Origin: Actinobacteria bacterium OK074
GTDB taxonomy: Bacteria; Actinomycetota; Actinomycetes; Streptomycetales; Streptomycetaceae
Direction of reading: 5' to 3'
Assembly: GCA_001298575.1 (NCBI GenBank)
Contig: LJCV01000231.1
Span: forward strand, 1-64,000
Length of the DNA: 64,000 bases
Shown here piece after piece: positions 27,036-35,418 of this stretch. A model generated the notes under the pieces. The model ran no database searches. It saw only the letters and a program-made list of their open reading frames with translations, and was not told the DNA's origin. The stretch's first letter is position 1. Each line of letters opens with the position of its first letter. A program made the position numbers and the translations under genes.

Positions 27036-28082
27036 TCACACGTTCGGGGGAGCGGACGTCTCCTCGCAGCCGCACGAGCGCCGCACCACCAGCCGCGACG
27101 GGAACAGCTTCAGGCGCTCGCGGCGGGAGCCGGTGACGCGCACGCTGTCGTCCAGCACCAGGTCCACCGCCGCGCGGGCCATGCCCTTGCGGTCGGAGGC
27201 GATCGTGGTCAGGGGCGGGTCGGTGAGGGCGGCTTCCTTGACGTCGTCGAAGCCGGCCACCGCGAGTTCGCCGGGGACGTCGATGCGCAGTTCGCGGGCC
27301 GCGCGCAGCACGCCGATCGCCTGGTCGTCCGTCGAGCAGAAGATCGCCGGCGGTCGGTCGGGGCCGCCGAGCAGCTCCAGGCCGACCAGATAGGCGTCGT
27401 AGCGGTTGTAGGGCGCCTCGAACAGGCGGCCCTCCGTGGAGATCCCCGCGTCCGCCATCGCGCGCCGCCAGCCCTCCACGTGGTCCGACACGGGGTCGCC
27501 CACGGAGGGGGTGTCGGCGGTGCCGCCGAGGCAGGCCACGTACGGGTAGCCGTGCTCCAGGAGGTGCCGGACGATGAGCTGGGCGCCGCCGAGGTCGTCC
27601 GTGACGACCGCGACGTCGTCGATCGCCTCGGGGCGCTCGTGCAGCAGCACCACGCGTGCGTCCCACGCCTCGATCTCGGCCGCCGCGTTGTCGTTCAGCG
27701 CGTGCGAGACGAGGATCAGGCCCGAGACCCGCATGCCGAGGAACGCGCGCAGGTAGTGCACCTCGCGCTCGGCGACGTAGTCGGAGTTGCCGACCAGCAC
27801 CATTTTTCCGCGCTCGGCCGCCGCCTGTTCCACCGCGTGCGCCATCTCGCCGAAGAACGGCTGGCGCGCGTCGGGCACGATCATGCCTATGAGGTCGGTC
27901 CGCCGCGAGGCCATCGCCTGGGCCACCCGGTCGGGCCGGTACCCCAGTTCCTTGATCGCCGCGAGGACACGCTCGCGCGTGGCCGGGGCAACCGGCCGGG
28001 GTCCGTTGTTGATGACATAGCTGACGACGGCGGTGGAGGTACCCGCCAGTCGTGCCACGTCATCCCGAGTCACCTTGGCCAC
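27036..28082 (-). CDS. LacI-family transcriptional regulator
   Basis: 348 residues. The HTH TRDDVARLAGTSTAVVSYVI and hinge YRPDRVAQAM are typical, followed by a periplasmic-binding-like domain (LIGMIVPDARQPFF, FCSTDDQAIGVLRAAREL). It ends with a CGCEE motif. It probably binds a sugar-type effector. It lies downstream of glnR on the same strand but behind two hairpins, so it is probably a separate transcript. Confidence 0.92.
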   Translation of the reverse strand: MAKVTRDDVARLAGTSTAVVSYVINNGPRPVAPATRERVLAAIKELGYRPDRVAQAMASRRTDLIGMIVPDARQPFFGEMAHAVEQAAAERGKMVLVGNSDYVAEREVHYLRAFLGMRVSGLILVSHALNDNAAAEIEAWDARVVLLHERPEAIDDVAVVTDDLGGAQLIVRHLLEHGYPYVACLGGTADTPSVGDPVSDHVEGWRRAMADAGISTEGRLFEAPYNRYDAYLVGLELLGGPDRPPAIFCSTDDQAIGVLRAARELRIDVPGELAVAGFDDVKEAALTDPPLTTIASDRKGMARAAVDLVLDDSVRVTGSRRERLKLFPSRLVVRRSCGCEETSAPPNV

Positions 28083-28112
28083 GCGCGGAGTCTACGCGGA
28101 TGGAAAGCCGCT

Positions 28113-28135
28113 GGGCAGGGGCTTCGCCCCTGCCC
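28113..28135 (-). terminator. hairpin with CTTCG loop
   Basis: Stem gggcagggg / cccctgccc around cttcg, between glnR and the LacI gene. It is a second stem-loop after the closer hairpin at 28221. Confidence 0.65.
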
Positions 28136-28220
28136 TTGCCGGATTCCCCGCACCCGCCTGTGGTTCTTCTGTGTGATTCGGGTGCGCCAAACGGGTGTAC
28201 TCGGCGGTAACGCGCGTGTC

Positions 28221-28241
28221 GGCCGCGCGAAAGGCGCGGCC
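28221..28241 (-). terminator. glnR terminator hairpin
   Basis: Stem ggccgcgc / gcgcggcc with loop gaaag, 10 nt beyond the glnR stop on the minus strand. Confidence 0.7.
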
Positions 28242-28251
28242 CACTCCGCGT

Positions 28252-29031
28252 TTACGCCTCCGCGGCGACCTCGGTGACGGCCGGGGCGGACGTTTCGTCC
28301 GGCTCCTCCACCTTTGCGGCGGCGGCCTTCGCCTTCGCCTCGTCCGAGCCCCGCTCGCCCTTCTCCGGCGTAACGAATCGATAACCGACGTTCCGTACGG
28401 TGCCGATCAGCGACTCGTGCTCGGGGCCGAGCTTGGCGCGCAGCCGCCGTACGTGGACGTCGACCGTGCGGGTGCCGCCGAAGTAGTCGTAGCCCCAGAC
28501 CTCCTGGAGCAGCTGCGCGCGCGTGAAGACGCGGCCGGGGTGCTGGGCCAGGTACTTCAGGAGCTCGAACTCCTTGAAGGTGAGGTCCAGGACGCGGCCC
28601 TTGAGCTTCGCGGAGTACGTCGCCTCGTCGACCGAGAGGTCGCCGTTGCGGATCTCCATCGGGGAGTCGTCGTTGACGATCTGCTGCCGGCCCATGGCCA
28701 GCCGCAGCCGTGCCTCGACCTCGGCGGGGCCCGCCGTGTCGAGCAGGACGTCGTCGATGCCCCAGTCGGCGGTGACGGCCGCGAGACCGCCCTCCGTGAC
28801 GACGAGGATCAGGGGGCAGCCGGGGCCGGTGGACCGCAGCAGCTGACAGAGGCTGCGCACCTGCGGGAGGTCGCGGCGGCCGTCGATCAGGATGACGTCG
28901 GCACCGGGGGTGTCGACGAGGGCGGGCCCCTCCGCCGGGGCCACCCGCACGTTGTGCAGGAGCAGCCCGAGAGCGGGCAGCACCTCGGTCGAGGGCTGGA
29001 GGGCATTGGTCAGGAGCAGCAGAGAACTCAT
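28252..29031 (-). CDS. glnR: nitrogen-metabolism regulator GlnR
   Basis: 259 residues starting MSSLLLLTNALQPSTEVLPA, which I recognise as streptomycete GlnR. It is an OmpR-type protein. The receiver-like domain has VILIDGRRDLP but is not controlled by a partner kinase, and the winged helix is LTFKEFELLKYLAQHPGRVF with YDYFGGTRTVDVHVRRLR. It controls glutamine synthetase, ammonium uptake and other nitrogen genes. The C-terminal tail is Ala/Glu-rich. No kinase gene is adjacent, as expected. Confidence 0.95.
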   Translation of the reverse strand: MSSLLLLTNALQPSTEVLPALGLLLHNVRVAPAEGPALVDTPGADVILIDGRRDLPQVRSLCQLLRSTGPGCPLILVVTEGGLAAVTADWGIDDVLLDTAGPAEVEARLRLAMGRQQIVNDDSPMEIRNGDLSVDEATYSAKLKGRVLDLTFKEFELLKYLAQHPGRVFTRAQLLQEVWGYDYFGGTRTVDVHVRRLRAKLGPEHESLIGTVRNVGYRFVTPEKGERGSDEAKAKAAAAKVEEPDETSAPAVTEVAAEA

Positions 29032-29340
29032 CGCACCCCACCTGCCCGGGTCGTCACTTTGCCGTGCGCGGTTGGCTTGCCCATAACGTCGGTTCCTCCT
29101 CGGTCCCTGCGAGGACGTTTGCGGCACTGCTTGGTACTTCGTTCCGTACGCGCGCGTGATGTCCGTCGTGTGTGATGTCCATCGCGTCCGTACGGTGCGA
29201 ATCCCTCGCCCTGGGACCCGCTGTGCTTCTGTCGTGCCCCGTACACCTGCGGTTTCCCGTTTCGTATACAACGCCTTCGAAAGCACAAAAGGACCCGGGG
29301 GCTACGCTGCCCGAGTCCTCTACGCACGAGAATAGCCCAC

Positions 29341-30267
29341 ATGAGTACTGGAGCGGCAGGTCATGTGGCACGTTCATCTCTCGTCCCGCACTCTGAGACG
29401 GCGTGCCGCACCCCTTTGCGCAGGTTTCTGACCACGGTCGATGGCGTGACGATCGATGCTGCATACGATCCGGGTGGCGTCGTATACGACGTCCACGAGG
29501 GTCGCACGGGGTCCGGACCTGCACCTTCCGGTCACCTTTCCGACCGCTCCGCTTTCCCCGTCGGCCACCTCGAACATCCCGTGTCCGCCCCGGTGTTCGT
29601 CGTCGCGCACGGCTTCACGGGGGCCCTGGAGCGACCGCATGTGCGACGGGTGGTGGAGCGGCTCGCGGGTTACGGGGCGGTCGTCACGTTCTCCTTCCGC
29701 GGGCACGGCGGCTCCGGCGGGCGCTCCACCGTCGGCGACCGCGAGGTGCACGACCTGGCCGCGGCCGTGCGCTGGGCACGTGAACTCGGGCACACGCGCG
29801 TGGCCACCGTCGGGTTCTCGATGGGCGGCTCGGTCGTCCTGCGGCACGCGGTCACCCACAAGGACAGCGCCGAGGAGCGCACGGACGCCGTCGTCTCCGT
29901 CAGCGCGCCCGCCCGCTGGTACTACCGCGGCACGGCGCCCATGCGGCGCGTGCACTGGCTGGTGACCCGCCCCGAGGGCCGCCTGGTCGGCCGCTACGGC
30001 CTGCGCACCCGCATCCACGACCGCGACTGGGACCCGGTGCCGGTCTCCCCGGTCGAGTCCGTCCCCCACATCGCGCCCACCCCCCTCCTGATCGTCCACG
30101 GCGACCAGGACGGCTACTTCCCCCTCGACCACCCCCGGATGCTGGCCGCCGCGGCCCCCGGCCACGCCGAACTCTGGCTGGAAGGCGGCATGGGACACGC
30201 GGAGCACGCGGCCTCCGACGAACTCCTCGGCCGCCTGGGGGCGTGGGTGGCCGCGCGGGCGGGCTAG
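29341..30267 (+). CDS. alpha/beta hydrolase (lysophospholipase-like)
   Basis: 308 residues. HGFTGALERP forms the oxyanion region, GFSMGGSV holds the nucleophile Ser, an Asp lies in VHGDQDGYFP and a His in GGMGHAEHA. The FSFRGHGGSGG strand-turn is typical of serine-aminopeptidase-like S33 or monoacylglycerol lipase-like hydrolases. There is no signal peptide. The start at 29341 has only a weak ribosome site. It is divergent from glnR. Substrate unknown. Confidence 0.88.
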   Translation: MSTGAAGHVARSSLVPHSETACRTPLRRFLTTVDGVTIDAAYDPGGVVYDVHEGRTGSGPAPSGHLSDRSAFPVGHLEHPVSAPVFVVAHGFTGALERPHVRRVVERLAGYGAVVTFSFRGHGGSGGRSTVGDREVHDLAAAVRWARELGHTRVATVGFSMGGSVVLRHAVTHKDSAEERTDAVVSVSAPARWYYRGTAPMRRVHWLVTRPEGRLVGRYGLRTRIHDRDWDPVPVSPVESVPHIAPTPLLIVHGDQDGYFPLDHPRMLAAAAPGHAELWLEGGMGHAEHAASDELLGRLGAWVAARAG

Positions 30268-30370
30268 CCTTTCTATCCGTATTCACAGCCAGTACTTCAT
30301 GACAGCGTTTTGACGGACTTCACGGCCTTCACGGTTTTCACGGCCTTGTCGGTCAGGCAGGAGGGGCGCG

Positions 30371-30625
30371 ATGGCACACGGCACGGTGCGTTACTGGGCC
30401 GCCGCCAAGGCCGCGGCCGGCGTCGCGGAGGAGCCGTACGACGCGGCCACCCTCGCCGACGCGCTCACCGCGGCCCGCGACCGGCACCCCGGGGAACTCC
30501 CCCGGGTCCTGCTGCGGTGCTCCTTCCTCGTGGACGGCGACCCGGTGGGCAAGCGCGAGCATGAGACGGTACGGCTGGCCGAGGGCGGCACGGTCGAGGT
30601 GCTCCCGCCGTTCGCAGGAGGGTGA
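30371..30625 (+). CDS. MoaD/ThiS-family sulfur-carrier protein
   Basis: 84 residues with ubiquitin-like composition and a C-terminal Gly-Gly (VLPPFAGG), the site that is adenylated and then thiocarboxylated. Members deliver sulfur to molybdopterin, thiamine or cysteine. Its position a few genes before cysA and a DsrE-like gene fits sulfur transfer. AGGAGGG of the next gene overlaps its 3' end, so the two may be coupled. Confidence 0.88.
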   Translation: MAHGTVRYWAAAKAAAGVAEEPYDAATLADALTAARDRHPGELPRVLLRCSFLVDGDPVGKREHETVRLAEGGTVEVLPPFAGG

Positions 30626-30632
30626 CGGGAAC

Positions 30633-31796
30633 ATGAGCAACCAGCCGTACGAGCCTTACGGCAGCCAGGGCGCGCCCGCGCAGGGGTACGAGCCCTACGG
30701 CGCCGAACCCCAGGCCCCGGTCTGGCCCGGACAGCAGCAGCCGTACGAGGATCCGGACCCGCAGCAGCACACGCAGCAGTGGCAGGGGCAGACGTGGGAC
30801 ACGGCGCTGCACACGCCGGTCGTCGCGCCCGCGCACTCCGCGCACGAGGAGACGGCGTACATGCCGTCGCAGGGGCAGGGGGGTGTGTTCGGTGCGCCGG
30901 TGCCTCCGCCGGCCGCGTTCGGTCCGATCGGGGCCGGTCCGATCGCGTCCGATTATCAGACCGTCGGGCCCCAGGCCCCCGAGCCGCAGAACGGCGGTGG
31001 CCAGACCTACGGCCCCGCCACCGTCGCCGGCAACGCCCGCATCACCGACGCCCAGCGGGCCCGTCTGGAGGGCCGCTCCCCGATCATCGAGCCGGGCATG
31101 CAGCCCGCGCTGCTCACCGCCCTCCTCGGCGCACTGCTGTCGCTGACCGGTGTGGTCGGCTCGTACGCCCTCGTCGTGCCGCTCGTGCTGTTGCAGGCCG
31201 TGACCGCCGCCGGGTGGTTCCGGCTGAACGGGATGTGGCCCGCCCGGCAGGGCATCGCGCTGGCCTTCCTGGGCGCCGTCGTCGCGGACGTCGCCGTGCT
31301 GGCCGCCGGGCGGGAGAACGCGCCCGCGGCGATCCTCGGCACGCTGGGCGTGTGGGTGCTGCTCACCCTCGTGCTGCAACTGCGTTCGCACGCCGACCCG
31401 GACACGCGGATGTCGGGCCTGATGGCGACGGTGGCGTCGGCCGCGCTGGCGATCATCGCGGCCGGGTACCTGGCCGCCGAGCCGGACGCGGTCACCGTCG
31501 GCGCGGCGGCGGTCGCCGTGGCGGTGCTCGCGCGGGCGCTGCCGCTGCCGACGGCGGCCTCGGTGGTCGTGTCGCTGCTCGCGGCGGCCGGTGCGGGCAT
31601 CGCGGTCGGCGGCCTGACCGACCTCGGCACCGCGGGCGCGCTGCTCGGCCTCGGCACCGGCGTCTGCGCCCTGGTGGGCCACCGGGCCGCCAGTTACGAC
31701 TACCCGTCCCGCTTCGTCCACTTCACGGCGGGCGTCGCGCTGCCGCTGGCCGCGGCGGCCCCGGCGGTGTACCTGCTGGGCCGCGCGCTGGGCTGA
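30633..31796 (+). CDS. polytopic membrane protein with Q/P/Y-rich tail
   Basis: 387 residues from ATG 30633, 7 nt after the MoaD-like stop. The first 150 residues are disordered and rich in Gln, Pro, Tyr and Gly (QPYEPYGSQ, EPYGAEPQ). The remainder has about eight transmembrane helices (ALLTALLGALLSLTGVVGSY onward) rich in Ala and Val. Streptomycetes conserve this layout in this neighbourhood; no function is known to me. Confidence 0.75.
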   Translation: MSNQPYEPYGSQGAPAQGYEPYGAEPQAPVWPGQQQPYEDPDPQQHTQQWQGQTWDTALHTPVVAPAHSAHEETAYMPSQGQGGVFGAPVPPPAAFGPIGAGPIASDYQTVGPQAPEPQNGGGQTYGPATVAGNARITDAQRARLEGRSPIIEPGMQPALLTALLGALLSLTGVVGSYALVVPLVLLQAVTAAGWFRLNGMWPARQGIALAFLGAVVADVAVLAAGRENAPAAILGTLGVWVLLTLVLQLRSHADPDTRMSGLMATVASAALAIIAAGYLAAEPDAVTVGAAAVAVAVLARALPLPTAASVVVSLLAAAGAGIAVGGLTDLGTAGALLGLGTGVCALVGHRAASYDYPSRFVHFTAGVALPLAAAAPAVYLLGRALG

Positions 31797-31945
31797 GGCT
31801 GGGCTCAGGCCGGGCCGGGAACACCGCCCTGTCACAAGCGCTCCACAACTTCCTGTGAGCGCCCGGCCGCCGTACTACCCCGAGTTACTCTCGCGTACGG
31901 CGGCCAGGGCGGCCGTGGGCAGCAGGAACGGGTGGAACTGCGAAC

Positions 31946-32698
31946 ATGCGAGCACTGCGCATCATCCTGATAACCGTGGTGGTCCTCGGCGGGCTCTTCG
32001 TCGCCGCGGACCGGATCGCGGTCAACATCGCCGAGAGCAAGGCGGCGGACCGCATCAAGGCCACCGAGGGTCTCACCAACGACCCCAGTGTCTCCATCGA
32101 GGGCTTCCCGTTCCTCACCCAGGTCGCGAGCGGCTCCCTCGACGACGTGAAGATCGGCATCAAGGACTACGAGGCGTCCTCGACCGGCACCACCACCGCG
32201 TCCGGCACCGACAGCATCCTCATCGACGACCTCACCGCCGACATGAAGGGCGTCTCCTTCAACGGCGACTACAGCTCGGCCACCGCCGCGTCCGCCTCCG
32301 GTACGGCGACGGTCTCGTACGCCCAGCTGCTGAAGGCCGCGAAGTCCGAGCCGACGGAGGTCGCCTCCGGGGTCACCGCGCAGGTCGTGAGCCTGTCCGA
32401 CGGCGGTGACGGCAAGATCAAGGTCGGCGTGAAGGCCACGCTGTTCGGCAAGACGCTGGCCCAGCCGGTGTACGTGCTCGCCACCACGACCGTGGTCGAC
32501 GGCAACACCGTACGGGTCAAGGCGGACACCGCGCCCAACCTCGGCGTCGAGCTGGCCTCCTCCACGCTGCGCCAGGTCACCGACTTCCAGCAGAAGATCG
32601 ACGACCTGCCGGGCGGGGTCAGCCTCGACACGGTCCAGGCGGCGAAGGACGGCGTGGAGATCTCGGTGAAGGGTTCGGACGTCAAGCTCGTCGGGTAA
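31946..32698 (+). CDS. DUF2993 family, LmeA-like phospholipid-binding protein
   Basis: 250 residues. A single N-terminal helix (ALRIILITVVVLGGLFVAAD) anchors or exports it. The rest has the DUF2993 pattern: VSIEGFPFLTQVASGSLDDVKI, then YAQLLKA and a C-terminal VEISVKGSDVKL. In mycobacteria the related LmeA binds phospholipids in the cell envelope. Likely an envelope lipid-binding role. Confidence 0.85.
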   Translation: MRALRIILITVVVLGGLFVAADRIAVNIAESKAADRIKATEGLTNDPSVSIEGFPFLTQVASGSLDDVKIGIKDYEASSTGTTTASGTDSILIDDLTADMKGVSFNGDYSSATAASASGTATVSYAQLLKAAKSEPTEVASGVTAQVVSLSDGGDGKIKVGVKATLFGKTLAQPVYVLATTTVVDGNTVRVKADTAPNLGVELASSTLRQVTDFQQKIDDLPGGVSLDTVQAAKDGVEISVKGSDVKLVG

Positions 32699-32708
32699 TC
32701 GCCTTTCC

Positions 32709-32759
32709 GGCAACTCGCGGAGCAACTCACGGGATAAGCGGCGCAACTCACGGGATAAG
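32709..32759 (+). repeat. gcaactcacgggataag repeat
   Basis: Two perfect 17-bp copies (32722-32738, 32743-32759) with a 21-bp period, preceded by a partial copy (gcaactcgcgg at 32709). They lie just after the DUF2993 gene. The remaining gap to 32985 shows no gene and should contain the promoter of the Cys leader/cysA unit. Confidence 0.7.
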
Positions 32760-32985
32760 ACGGGCAGTTGGTGGGTAGGACGGCATACGGGTGCGGGGGC
32801 GTCCGAAGGGTGAGACGTTCCCGTCCGCCCCTCGGGTGTCGTCCGTCCGGCGCTTCACGGAACCTTCGCCGAAAGGGCGCGAGCGGTCTACGAGGTGGGC
32901 GGCCGATCCCACATCATGGACGATCGTGTCTCACCATCCGACATGGCGGTGACACGCCCGCCCGTCCGTCCCTACGATCGGCACC

Positions 32986-33066
32986 ATGAAGCAGCAGGCG
33001 GATTTCACCAAGCGGCGGGCAGTAGACCTGTGCCGCGTGGCCGCCATGCTCTGTTGCGGCTTCTGA
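32986..33066 (+). CDS. Cys-containing leader peptide upstream of cysA
   Basis: 26 residues: MKQQADFTKRRAVDLCRVAA followed by MLCCGF. The TKRRAVDLCRVAAMLC core is the short leader-peptide family that precedes sulfur-assimilation genes in actinobacteria. Three Cys codons, two adjacent at the end, allow ribosome stalling when Cys-tRNA is low. A GC-rich hairpin lies downstream before cysA, consistent with attenuation. No strong ribosome site is visible, so the transcript may be leaderless. Confidence 0.8.
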   Translation: MKQQADFTKRRAVDLCRVAAMLCCGF

Positions 33067-33120
33067 GCGGAAGCGCGCCCAGCCGCAGAGACATCGGGAA
33101 GCAGCCTTCCGCACGCTGGT

Positions 33121-33137
33121 CCGGGCCCTGGGCCCGG
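33121..33137 (+). promoter_or_regulatory. hairpin in the cysA leader, candidate attenuator
   Basis: ccgggccctgggcccgg folds into a 6-8 bp stem within the 169-nt leader between the Cys peptide and cysA. It could act as attenuator or block the start in a Cys-dependent way. Confidence 0.4.
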
Positions 33138-33235
33138 CGGCCCGGCGCGCCGTCCCCGCTCACGGGGAGCACCGACCGTGCCCCGTACGAATTCCCTCGC
33201 AGCACCCCGCCGCACCTGCCCCGGAGGAGAAGAGC

Positions 33236-34075
33236 ATGAGCCGCAGCGACGTCCTGGTAGACGCCGACTGGGTCCAGGAACACCTGGACGACCCGAGCAT
33301 CGCCATCGTCGAGGTGGACGAGGACACGTCCGCGTACGAGAAGAACCACATCAAGAACGCCATCCGGATCGACTGGACCAAGGACCTCCAGGACCCGGTC
33401 CGCCGTGACTTCGTCGACCAGGAGGGCTTCGAGAAGCTCCTGTCGGCCAAGGGCATCGCCAACGACACGCTGGTGATCCTCTACGGCGGCAACAACAACT
33501 GGTTCGCGTCGTACGCCTACTGGTACTTCAAGCTGTACGGCCACGAGAACGTCAAGCTGCTCGACGGTGGCCGCAAGAAGTGGGAGCTGGACGCCCGCGA
33601 GCTGGTGGAGGACGTCCCCGAGCGCGCGACGACGTCGTACACGGCGAAGCCGCAGAACACCGCGATCCGCGCCTTCCGCGACGACGTCGTGGCGGCGATC
33701 GGTGCGCAGAACCTGGTCGACGTCCGTTCGCCCGACGAGTTCTCCGGCAAGCTGCTCGCCCCGGCGCACCTCCCGCAGGAGCAGTCGCAGCGCCCCGGCC
33801 ACGTGCCCTCGGCCCGCAACATCCCGTGGTCGAAGAACGCCAACGACGACGGCACCTTCAAGTCGGACGACGAGCTCAAGGAGCTCTACGCCGAGGAGCA
33901 GGTCGACCTGGCCAAGGACACCATCGCGTACTGCCGTATCGGCGAGCGCTCGGCCCTGACGTGGTTCGTCCTGCACGAGCTGCTCGAGGTCGAGAACGTC
34001 AAGAACTACGACGGCTCGTGGACCGAGTACGGCTCCCTGGTCGGCGTGCCGATCGAGCTCGGCGCCAACAAGTAA
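33236..34075 (+). CDS. cysA: thiosulfate sulfurtransferase (rhodanese)
   Basis: 279 residues with two rhodanese domains; AGGAG stands 6 nt before the ATG. The inactive first domain has GGRKKWELD. The second has VDVRSPDEFSG and the active-site loop YCRIGERS with the persulfide Cys. It moves sulfane sulfur from thiosulfate or similar donors to acceptors such as cyanide or thiols. It is followed at once by a DUF1416 gene, the usual actinobacterial pair. Confidence 0.95.
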   Translation: MSRSDVLVDADWVQEHLDDPSIAIVEVDEDTSAYEKNHIKNAIRIDWTKDLQDPVRRDFVDQEGFEKLLSAKGIANDTLVILYGGNNNWFASYAYWYFKLYGHENVKLLDGGRKKWELDARELVEDVPERATTSYTAKPQNTAIRAFRDDVVAAIGAQNLVDVRSPDEFSGKLLAPAHLPQEQSQRPGHVPSARNIPWSKNANDDGTFKSDDELKELYAEEQVDLAKDTIAYCRIGERSALTWFVLHELLEVENVKNYDGSWTEYGSLVGVPIELGANK

Positions 34076-34110
34076 CCCTCAAGCCAAGGCCCGAAGGACG
34101 GTAACCAGAC

Positions 34111-34398
34111 ATGTGTGGAGCGAAGGCCGGCGGCCCGGACGCCTCGACGATCAAGCCCGGTGAGACGACGATCCAGGGCCAGGTGACGCGCGACGGTGAG
34201 CCGGTGACCGGTTACGTGCGCCTCCTTGACTCGACCGGAGAGTTCACGGCGGAGGTCCCGACCTCCGCGACGGGTCAGTTCCGCTTCTACGCGGCCGAGG
34301 GCACCTGGACCGTCCGCGCCCTCGTCCCCGGCGCGACGGCCGACCGCACGGTGGTCGCCCAGCAGGGCGGTCTGGCGGAGGTCGCGATCGCGGTCTGA
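34111..34398 (+). CDS. DUF1416 domain protein paired with rhodanese
   Basis: 95 residues starting MCGAKAGGPDAS. The short CGA-AGGP N-terminus and the beta-rich body (ETTIQGQVTRDGEPVTGYVR, FRFYAAEGTWTVRALVPG) match DUF1416, almost always next to cysA. The N-terminal Cys2 may be a sulfur acceptor (inference). 35 bp after cysA, cotranscribed. Confidence 0.93.
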   Translation: MCGAKAGGPDASTIKPGETTIQGQVTRDGEPVTGYVRLLDSTGEFTAEVPTSATGQFRFYAAEGTWTVRALVPGATADRTVVAQQGGLAEVAIAV

Positions 34399-34474
34399 GA
34401 CCGAGCAAGTCAGGAGGGCCGCACCTTGTCGTCAGGGTGCGGCTCTTTGGCGTGTACGGGCCTACCCTGGAGTT

Positions 34475-34735
34475 ATGTACGCACGCCGGCGCCACGTGTA
34501 CTTCGCCATGATGGGGACGTGCATCGGTCTCTTCGTCCTGGCGTGGTCGGTCGTGCGCCTGTGGTCGGTGCCCGTGGCGGTGGGGATGTGTGTGGTGGCG
34601 ATGGTGATCCCGCCGCTGGCCGCGATCACCGCGAACCGGCGGGGGCCGGAGGACCGCTGGTGGGACGATCCGTCCGGGGACCCCAAGTCGGACGAGTGGT
34701 GGGACGAGTTGGACGGGAAGAAGCGGCGGCCGTAG
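34475..34735 (+). CDS. small membrane protein, DUF3099-like
   Basis: 86 residues starting MYARRRHVYFAMMGTCIGLF. Two transmembrane helices are followed by an acidic, Trp-rich cytosolic tail (RWWDDPSGDP, EWWDELDGKK). Conserved in this streptomycete neighbourhood. Function unknown. Confidence 0.8.
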   Translation: MYARRRHVYFAMMGTCIGLFVLAWSVVRLWSVPVAVGMCVVAMVIPPLAAITANRRGPEDRWWDDPSGDPKSDEWWDELDGKKRRP

Positions 34736-34740
34736 CGGGC

Positions 34741-35232
34741 TCAGTACACGAGCGCCTGGGTGTCGTCGGCAAGGGCTTCCTGGACGAAGAGCTGCGCGCC
34801 CGCGATGCGGACGCCGTCGAGGACGTCCTTCTCGGTGATGTTCCGCCGGGCCGCGCACTGCGTGCACAGCGTGAGGGTGCCGCCGGCGAGGACGGAGTCG
34901 AGGAGGTCCGGCAGCGGGGCGGCGTGCGGGAGTTCGAACTCGGCCGCGCGGCCGGGGAGGGCGAACCAGGCCGACTCCCCGGTCAGCCACAGCGAGACCT
35001 CGACGCCACTGGCCACGGCGACGGCCGCCACGGTGAACGCCTGCGAACACCGCTCGGGCGCGTCCGCCCCGGCCGTCACTTTGATCACTAGCTTCTTGGG
35101 CATGGGGGCAGGGTAGTACCGGGGCTGGGGCCGGGGCGGGTGCGGTCCGGAGCGGGTGGCGCGGTAGTGGTCCCGCATGAGGAGCCCGACCTGCCGCTCC
35201 CACGGTGACGCGGGTACGACGGTGGTTGCCAT
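34741..35232 (-). CDS. DsrE/DsrF-like family protein
   Basis: 163 residues from ATG 35232, which has GGAGG 5 nt upstream. A later ATG at 35103 (MPKKLVIKVTAGADAPERCS) marks the start of the conserved domain but lacks a ribosome site, so the 43-residue N-terminal extension is probably real. The domain has VAVASGVEVSLWLTGESAW and TLCTQCAARR with a Cys pair suited to sulfur relay. Located next to cysA, DUF1416 and a MoaD-like gene, a sulfur-transfer role fits. Confidence 0.88.
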   Translation of the reverse strand: MATTVVPASPWERQVGLLMRDHYRATRSGPHPPRPQPRYYPAPMPKKLVIKVTAGADAPERCSQAFTVAAVAVASGVEVSLWLTGESAWFALPGRAAEFELPHAAPLPDLLDSVLAGGTLTLCTQCAARRNITEKDVLDGVRIAGAQLFVQEALADDTQALVY

Positions 35233-35418
35233 GGTGCCTCCGACGGCCGGTGCCCCGTGGTTCGGGGCGGTGTGCCCAGCACACGGCGTCAACCTGCTGA
35301 TCGGTGGTCAACTCTCCTTTCACGCAAGGAGTTTGCGCCTCGTGCAAGCGGTCTCGACGGGCCCGTGCCCGTACCCGTAGCGTGTTGGGCCCCGGTGGTA
35401 CGGCGTGGGGGAGGACCC

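Noticed and set aside
34244..35347. A 367-codon minus-strand frame over the DUF3099 and DsrE genes
   Set aside because: His/Arg/Pro-rich composition and conflict with two well supported genes.
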